The notes under the pieces: generated by a model
What the model saw: only the letters and a program-made list of their open reading frames with translations
Told to the model about the DNA's origin: nothing
Databases searched by the model: none
Program-made: the position numbers and the translations under genes
Shown here: positions 59,353 through 64,000 of the stretch, piece by piece
Layout of the letters: each line of letters opens with the position of its first letter
Position numbering within the stretch: the stretch's first letter is position 1
Source: Paenibacillus sp. FSL R5-0912
Lineage (GTDB): Bacteria; Bacillota; Bacilli; Paenibacillales; Paenibacillaceae
Assembly: GCF_000758605.1 (NCBI RefSeq)
Contig: NZ_CP009282.1
Coordinates: 1,798,001 to 1,862,000 of the forward strand
Direction: 5' to 3'
DNA: 64,000 bases

Positions 59353-60570
59353 TCAGGATGCCATTTGATGGGTGATTTTCTCTTCCGGGGAACGCTGCGG
59401 CCATAACAGCAGTCCCAGTGAACCTACAATAAGGATCAGGCACAGCCAGTAAGAATGCCGGTAGCCTACCCACTGTGCGGCGGCTCCGCCTGCCAGGCTT
59501 CCGGTCAGTCTGCCGATCGTTGTAGCATTGGTATACAGCGTTGATGCGTAGCCCGGGAGGTCCGGCAGCAGGTCCTGGATATAGCTGATTCCAATCGCGG
59601 AGATTACGGCTACGAAGAAAGCCAGCAGCACCTGTCCGGCAATGAGCTGCCACAGCTCTCCAGCCCCAAGCACCAGCAGGTAATAGACTGCACCGAGCAC
59701 GATTCCCCAGCCCATCAGCGTCTTGTTAGAATATTTGGCGGATAACAAGCCAAGCATGAACATGAACGGAATTTCCAGCAATGCGCATATACTCGCAACC
59801 GAAGCGACATTCTGCGTATTGCCTCCAAGCGTATTGATGATGAATAGTGAAATGTTCAGGTTATTGGCCCAGTGTCCGGCATAGAGCAAAGTCAGGACGA
59901 GAAAAGGTACCAGCACCCGGGTATTCCGGTGCAGCCGTACCGGCTTGTGTACACTTGTGAGGGCCTGTCTGACGGCTGCGGTTGCGGATGAACGTACGAA
60001 ACTAAACACAAGCAGCGCATTCAGTAAGAAAATTATGGTGGTAGACAGGAACACACCCTGATATCCGAAATGGTCCAGCAGAACGGCTCCTGCCAGCGGA
60101 CCGCTAATGAATCCGAGTGAGAACATAGAGCGTAAGGTAGAATTGGCAAAGGCATGGTCAGCGGATGCGCTGGCGTTCACAGCTTCCCTGCTACTAGCGA
60201 ATAATTGCGGCATCGCCGGAGCGCCGGCTGCGGTGAACACAGTCATATAGATCAGCAGCGGGTAGAAGTCATGGATAAATATATATCCGGCAAAAGCGAT
60301 GGCATTAAACGTCATGCAGATGACCATAAGCTTGCGGCGGCTCAGGCCGGTATCCGAGCGTTTGGCAATCAGCATACTTAGAGCGACACCGCTGATGAGC
60401 GTCACGGCAGTGAAGATTCCAAAGGTTCCGGCGGATACGCCAAGCTCTTCCGTGAAGTAGACAGCCAGGAACGGGGCGCTGATCGAGATGGCCATTCCCT
60501 GCAGCAGCATGCAGAGCAAGAATATCGGATAGGTTGGAATCAGAAGCAGGGCATAGGTTCTTTTTAACAT
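59353..60570 (-). CDS. MFS sugar-efflux-type transporter (SetA/SotB-like)
   Basis: This is a 405-residue, 12-helix MFS protein resembling sugar efflux transporters. Helix 1 is FLLCMLLQGMAISISAPFLA. Motif A-like LIAKRSDTGLSRRK, FANSTLRSMFSLGFISGPLAG in helix 5 and SYIQDLLPDLPGYASTLYTN are typical of SetA/SetB. It probably exports sugars or analogues to relieve sugar-phosphate stress. It shares a promoter region with the divergent AraC regulator and forms an operon with the receiver protein. Confidence 0.88.
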   Translation of the reverse strand: MLKRTYALLLIPTYPIFLLCMLLQGMAISISAPFLAVYFTEELGVSAGTFGIFTAVTLISGVALSMLIAKRSDTGLSRRKLMVICMTFNAIAFAGYIFIHDFYPLLIYMTVFTAAGAPAMPQLFASSREAVNASASADHAFANSTLRSMFSLGFISGPLAGAVLLDHFGYQGVFLSTTIIFLLNALLVFSFVRSSATAAVRQALTSVHKPVRLHRNTRVLVPFLVLTLLYAGHWANNLNISLFIINTLGGNTQNVASVASICALLEIPFMFMLGLLSAKYSNKTLMGWGIVLGAVYYLLVLGAGELWQLIAGQVLLAFFVAVISAIGISYIQDLLPDLPGYASTLYTNATTIGRLTGSLAGGAAAQWVGYRHSYWLCLILIVGSLGLLLWPQRSPEEKITHQMAS

Positions 60571-60694
60571 GGAGGCAATGCAGTTCCTTTCGGCATAAGC
60601 TTGCGGACTTATCTTTGATTTGGTTATAGTATAGTTAATTATTTGCGAATATTGAATGTTTTATCTGATCATAAAAATATACTATTTGGCTGGG

Positions 60695-61618
60695 ATGGTG
60701 ACGATTGTGGACGTGAGACTGCATGCCTGCGCGTATTCATTTCATACGCTGCCCTTCAAAACCTCCTTTACTCCCCCGCCGTTTTTCCTCTTCCGGCTGC
60801 AGGTGGTGGGCAGCTGCAAGGCGCTAGTCAACGGGAGAATGACAAGAATTCAACCCGGGGATTTGCTCATCTACCAGCCCGGAGAGCCTTATCATCTGGT
60901 GGTGGAGGAAATGGACGGGAGGATCGAGAGCGGCGATTATTATCTGCTCTGTGAAGGCTCGTGGATTCAGCAGTGGTGGGAATCGCAGCCCCGTCTGCTG
61001 CATCAGCGGATCCATCTGGATGCCGGCATGCTGTCCCTCTGGCAGCAGCTCAGCATAGAGCAGCACCGGATCGTCCAGGACAGCCCGGAGCTGATCCGCC
61101 ATCTGCTCTGCGCGCTCTGCCTGTCGCTTGACCGCTTGTCGGTGGAAGCCGCCAATGTTGAGGATGCGCCGAAGCGGTCCAATGAAATGGTGATGAGAAT
61201 GCACCGCTATATTAACGAGCATGCGCTCAGTCCGCTGCGGGTAGAGGATGTTGCGGATCATGCCGGGCTCAGCGTGTCGCGTGCGGTGCATCTTTTCAAA
61301 GAGCTGTCAGGGTATACCATTATTCAATACACGCAGGAAATCCGGCTGTCGAACGCCCTGGAGCGTATCCGCTATACCGACTTCAGTCTGGAGAATATTG
61401 CGAATGCCTGCGGCTTCGCGACCTATTCCTATTTCCACAAAGTATTCAAGGCCAGGTACGGCATCTCCCCCAAAGAGATCCGCAAGCGGCCGCTGGAGAA
61501 CAAGCCGGAAGGGGATTATGTAATTACGAGCGGAGACCTTAAATTTACCGGATTGTCGGCTGATGCGCTGAAGTTTCATTATCCGCACGGAGATTCCCCG
61601 CAGCCCGGCAGCTCCTGA
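60695..61618 (+). CDS. AraC-family transcription regulator (cytoplasmic)
   Basis: This regulator of about 307 residues has an N-terminal cupin-like ligand domain (MTRIQPGDLLIYQPGEPYHL) and a C-terminal AraC double helix-turn-helix (YINEHALSPLRVEDVADHAG, ending GFATYSYFHKVFKARYGISP). The start is uncertain: ATG 60695 is taken, but upstream ribosome-site quality is poor and the frame is open to 60656. It may control the divergent sugar-efflux transporter or the downstream GH3 gene. Confidence 0.88.
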   Translation: MVTIVDVRLHACAYSFHTLPFKTSFTPPPFFLFRLQVVGSCKALVNGRMTRIQPGDLLIYQPGEPYHLVVEEMDGRIESGDYYLLCEGSWIQQWWESQPRLLHQRIHLDAGMLSLWQQLSIEQHRIVQDSPELIRHLLCALCLSLDRLSVEAANVEDAPKRSNEMVMRMHRYINEHALSPLRVEDVADHAGLSVSRAVHLFKELSGYTIIQYTQEIRLSNALERIRYTDFSLENIANACGFATYSYFHKVFKARYGISPKEIRKRPLENKPEGDYVITSGDLKFTGLSADALKFHYPHGDSPQPGSS

Positions 61619-61677
61619 TTTCAGCTGACGATTCTCTAATTATGAACTGATTTTTATGTCAATTGTTCAGGTGTTGC

Positions 61678-61691
61678 TGTAAGCGCTAATC
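61678..61691 (+). promoter_or_regulatory. Catabolite-responsive element (cre) upstream of the GH3 gene
   Basis: TGTAAGCGCTAATC fits the CcpA site pattern TGWAAGCGYTWNCW in all but one position. It lies 108 bases before the GH3 start and just upstream of a TTTATGAT -10-like sequence, so carbon catabolite repression of the glycosidase is likely. Confidence 0.55.
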
Positions 61692-61798
61692 TTTTATGAT
61701 GAGGAAGGATAGAACAACCGGGCTGTGCGGAGGACTGTGAACGCCTGGCTTTGGATGTGATGAAACCGTTATCATTAAGATTGAAGGAGCGAATATTC

Positions 61799-64000
61799 AT
61801 GGAAACAGCTACATATCCGTTTAGACAAATTGAAGTACAGCTGAATGAACGTGTTCAGGATCTGCTCTCCCGGCTGACGCTGGAGGAGAAGGTAAGTCTG
61901 ATGCCGCAATACCAGGCGGCTATTGACCGTCTTGGTGTAGGCGGTTACAAGCATGGTACGGAAGGGGCTCACGGGATTTCGTGGCTGGGCAAAGCAACCT
62001 CATTCCCGCAGCCAAGCGGACTGGCCTGCACCTGGAACCCGGAGCTGCTGCAGCGGATCGGTTCAGCGATCGGCGATGAGGCCCGGGCGTTCTACCGGAA
62101 GAATCCAACCGTTAACGGCCTGACTCTATGGGCACCGACCGTGGACATGGAGCGGGACCCGCGCTGGGGCAGAACAGAGGAAGCCTACGGGGAAGATCCT
62201 GAGCTGACGGGCCAGCTGAGCACCGCACTTGTAAAAGGCATCCAGGGCGATCATCCGGTGTATTTGAAAGCGGTAGCAACCCTTAAGCACTTCCTCGGCA
62301 ACAACAATGAAATCGACCGCGGTGTGGCTTCATCCAGCATTGATCCGCGGAACATGCGTGAATATTATCTGGAAGCGTTCAAGCCGGCCTTCAAGGAAGG
62401 CGGAGCACAATCCATGATGACCGCCTACAACTCCGTGAATGGCGTGCCGGTTATCCTGCACCCGGCCGTGATGGAGATTGTGAAGGGCGAATGGGAAATG
62501 GATGGGTTCATTGTAAGCGATGCCGGGGACCTGTTCGGGATTGTGAAGGATCATAAATATTACGATTCATTCGCCCAGTCGATGGCCGAGTCGATCAAGA
62601 ACGGGATTGACAGTGTAACCGAAGAGACGGAGGAGACCATTAAAGTCATCCATGAGGCGCTCCGTGAAGGCCTGCTGACCGAGGAAGATCTGGACCGCGC
62701 GCTGGCGAACACCTTCCGCATCCGCTTCCGTCTGGGTGAATTTGATCCGGAGGAAGGTAATCCTTATGCGGCAATTGATGATTCCGTTATTCTCAGTAAA
62801 GCGCATAGCGACTTGTCTCTTGAAGCGGCCAAGGAATCTATTGTCCTGCTGAAGAATGACCATGCAGCCCTCCCGCTGAGTGCATCCGCGCTGTCCAAGG
62901 TAGCTGTCATCGGCCCGCTTGGGGACGAAGCCTTCAGAGACTGGTATTCCGGCACACTGCCTTATGGGGTGACACCTCTGCAGGGAGTGACCAAGAAGCT
63001 GGCAGGCAAGCAGGTCTCCTTCGAGAGCGGCAGTGACCGGATTCTCTTAACCTCAGCGGCCAGCGGCCGGACGGTGGGCATTACCGGCGAAGATGGACGA
63101 TTGGCTGTGCTGCATGACAAGCCGGAGCGCGGAGAATTGTTCCGCCATACGGCTTGGGGCTGGACCGCGAATACCCTGGAGGCCACAAGCCGGGGACAAT
63201 ATGTCACCCTGACGGATGCCGGCACACTGACAGCTTCCGCTGATGAAATCTACGGCTGGTATGTGAAGGAATCGCTGAATCTGGTGCCCGAAGCAGAGGG
63301 TGCAGTATCCCTGCGGACCTGGAATAATAAGCCGCTGATTATTGGCGCCGAGGACGGAACCATCCGCGCTGCTGAAGAAGAGACGTCTGCCGCAGCAGCT
63401 CTATTCCATAAGAAAGTTGTAGTGAACGGCATAGAAGCTGCGGTAGAAGCGGCCCGGGCTGCTGAGGTCGCAGTTGTATTCGTCGGCAACCACCCGCTGC
63501 TGAACGGGAAGGAAGAGATCGACCGGCCGGATATCGTGCTGCCCCTAGAACAGGAGAACCTGGTTAAGGCGGTCTATGCCGCCAATCCGAATACGGTAGT
63601 GGTGATTGTCGGCAGCTATCCGATCTCTTCCACCTGGATCGATGAGCATATCCCGGCAGTGCTGTACACCTCCCACAGCGGACAAGAGCTCGGCAACGCG
63701 GTGGCAGAGGTCCTGTTCGGTGATTATAGCCCGTCCGGCAGACTGAATATGACCTGGTACCGCTCCGTGGATCAGCTTCCGGAATTCATGGACTACGACA
63801 TCATCCAAGGCAAAAGAACCTACATGTACTTCGACGGGGAGCCGCTGTATCCGTTCGGCCATGGTCTGGGCTATGCGCAGGTGGCTTACAACAAGCTGTC
63901 GTTGGCAGCAAAAGAAGTGCAGGAGGACGGCATGATCAGCCTGACGGTAGAGCTGGAGAACAGTGGAAGCGTAGACGGCGCTGAAGTGGTTCAGGTGTAT
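61799..64000 (+). CDS. Glycoside hydrolase family 3 beta-glucosidase/xylosidase, 5' part
   Basis: This is an open frame of 734 codons cut by the window end. It is a GH3 enzyme without signal peptide, hence cytoplasmic. The N-terminal barrel has LLSRLTLEEKVSLM, GLTLWAPTVDMERDPRWGR, ATLKHFLGNNN and the catalytic nucleophile in GFIVSDAGDLFGI. The C-terminal sandwich has ESIVLLKNDHAALPLS and LYTSHSGQELGNAVAEVLFG, followed by the start of a fibronectin-III-like domain (YPFGHGLGYAQ). Between about residues 415 and 535 is an inserted, beta-rich segment (VGITGEDGRLAVLHDKPERG, YVTLTDAGTLTASADEIYGW) resembling a fascin/beta-trefoil domain. Start ATG 61799 follows GAAGGAG. Function: release of glucose or xylose from imported oligosaccharides. 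Confidence 0.95.
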   Translation, partial: METATYPFRQIEVQLNERVQDLLSRLTLEEKVSLMPQYQAAIDRLGVGGYKHGTEGAHGISWLGKATSFPQPSGLACTWNPELLQRIGSAIGDEARAFYRKNPTVNGLTLWAPTVDMERDPRWGRTEEAYGEDPELTGQLSTALVKGIQGDHPVYLKAVATLKHFLGNNNEIDRGVASSSIDPRNMREYYLEAFKPAFKEGGAQSMMTAYNSVNGVPVILHPAVMEIVKGEWEMDGFIVSDAGDLFGIVKDHKYYDSFAQSMAESIKNGIDSVTEETEETIKVIHEALREGLLTEEDLDRALANTFRIRFRLGEFDPEEGNPYAAIDDSVILSKAHSDLSLEAAKESIVLLKNDHAALPLSASALSKVAVIGPLGDEAFRDWYSGTLPYGVTPLQGVTKKLAGKQVSFESGSDRILLTSAASGRTVGITGEDGRLAVLHDKPERGELFRHTAWGWTANTLEATSRGQYVTLTDAGTLTASADEIYGWYVKESLNLVPEAEGAVSLRTWNNKPLIIGAEDGTIRAAEEETSAAAALFHKKVVVNGIEAAVEAARAAEVAVVFVGNHPLLNGKEEIDRPDIVLPLEQENLVKAVYAANPNTVVVIVGSYPISSTWIDEHIPAVLYTSHSGQELGNAVAEVLFGDYSPSGRLNMTWYRSVDQLPEFMDYDIIQGKRTYMYFDGEPLYPFGHGLGYAQVAYNKLSLAAKEVQEDGMISLTVELENSGSVDGAEVVQVY

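Noticed and set aside
58916..59653. 245-residue version of the receiver protein
   Set aside because: The extra N-terminal 105 residues lie inside the MFS gene in another frame and have no receiver homology; AGGAGG marks the internal ATG at 59338.
1..64000. tRNA, rRNA or prophage genes
   Set aside because: No cloverleaf with a TTCGA-type T arm, no rRNA signature and no phage structural or integrase genes were recognised.

Overview
The window reads as a chromosomal segment of a low- to mid-GC Gram-positive bacterium, most likely Paenibacillus. This is an inference. It rests on strong AGGAGG-type ribosome sites, several lipoprotein/permease/two-component (YesMN-like) sugar-uptake clusters, an S-layer-homology protein, GH43 and GH3 glycosidases, and staphylococcal/bacillar-type nitrate genes (NreABC, YwiC). 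No rRNA, tRNA, prophage or CRISPR array was recognised.

Region 1 (1-16.2 kb) is a nitrate-respiration island. It holds the 3' end of narG, then narHJI with overlapping stop/start codons, nreABC (nitrate receptor, Fe-S oxygen-sensing kinase, response regulator), a hemerythrin-domain protein, a NarK transporter with a C-terminal PAS domain, molybdenum-cofactor genes (moeA, moaA, then mobB, mobA, moaE), an acetolactate synthase large subunit, and a ywiC homologue on the opposite strand. Two NreC-like palindromes 22 bp apart lie upstream of narK. The genes fit together as sensing (Nre), import (NarK), respiration (NarGHI with chaperone NarJ) and cofactor supply (Moa/Moe/Mob).

Region 2 (16.2-30.4 kb) has a GH43 glycosidase divergent from an ArsR-type regulator, an AlkD-like protein, an ECF sigma factor with its probable anti-sigma partner, a CUT1 sugar ABC transporter without its ATPase, a YesMN-like sensor/regulator pair, the remnant of a Gfo/Idh/MocA oxidoreductase and an intact member of that family.

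Region 3 (30.5-36.9 kb) is the plastic part. It contains a small secreted protein, an IS200/IS605-type element whose tnpB is frame-interrupted, an SLH protein, a nuclease-HTH protein, and an IS3-family element sitting inside a 51-bp tandem repeat array.

Region 4 (36.9-47.7 kb) has a two-component system divergent from a large fused ABC exporter, an ABC-2 exporter operon, a DHA2 drug exporter with a TetR regulator, and a metallophosphoesterase-like protein.

Region 5 (47.7-64 kb) has a second CUT1-type uptake operon (LplABC/Ytc-like) with a large uncharacterised protein, a ROK fragment, an MFS transporter, a membrane AraC regulator, VOC and SDR enzymes, a sugar-efflux-like MFS with an orphan receiver protein, an AraC regulator and a GH3 glycosidase cut by the window end.

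The most unusual non-coding signals are two long intergenic arrays at about 19.8 and 57.3 kb. They are mutually inverted and similar, each with four imperfect palindromes at a period of about 52 bp. They have the same period as, and a possible linker motif in common with, the 51-bp array at 35-37 kb.
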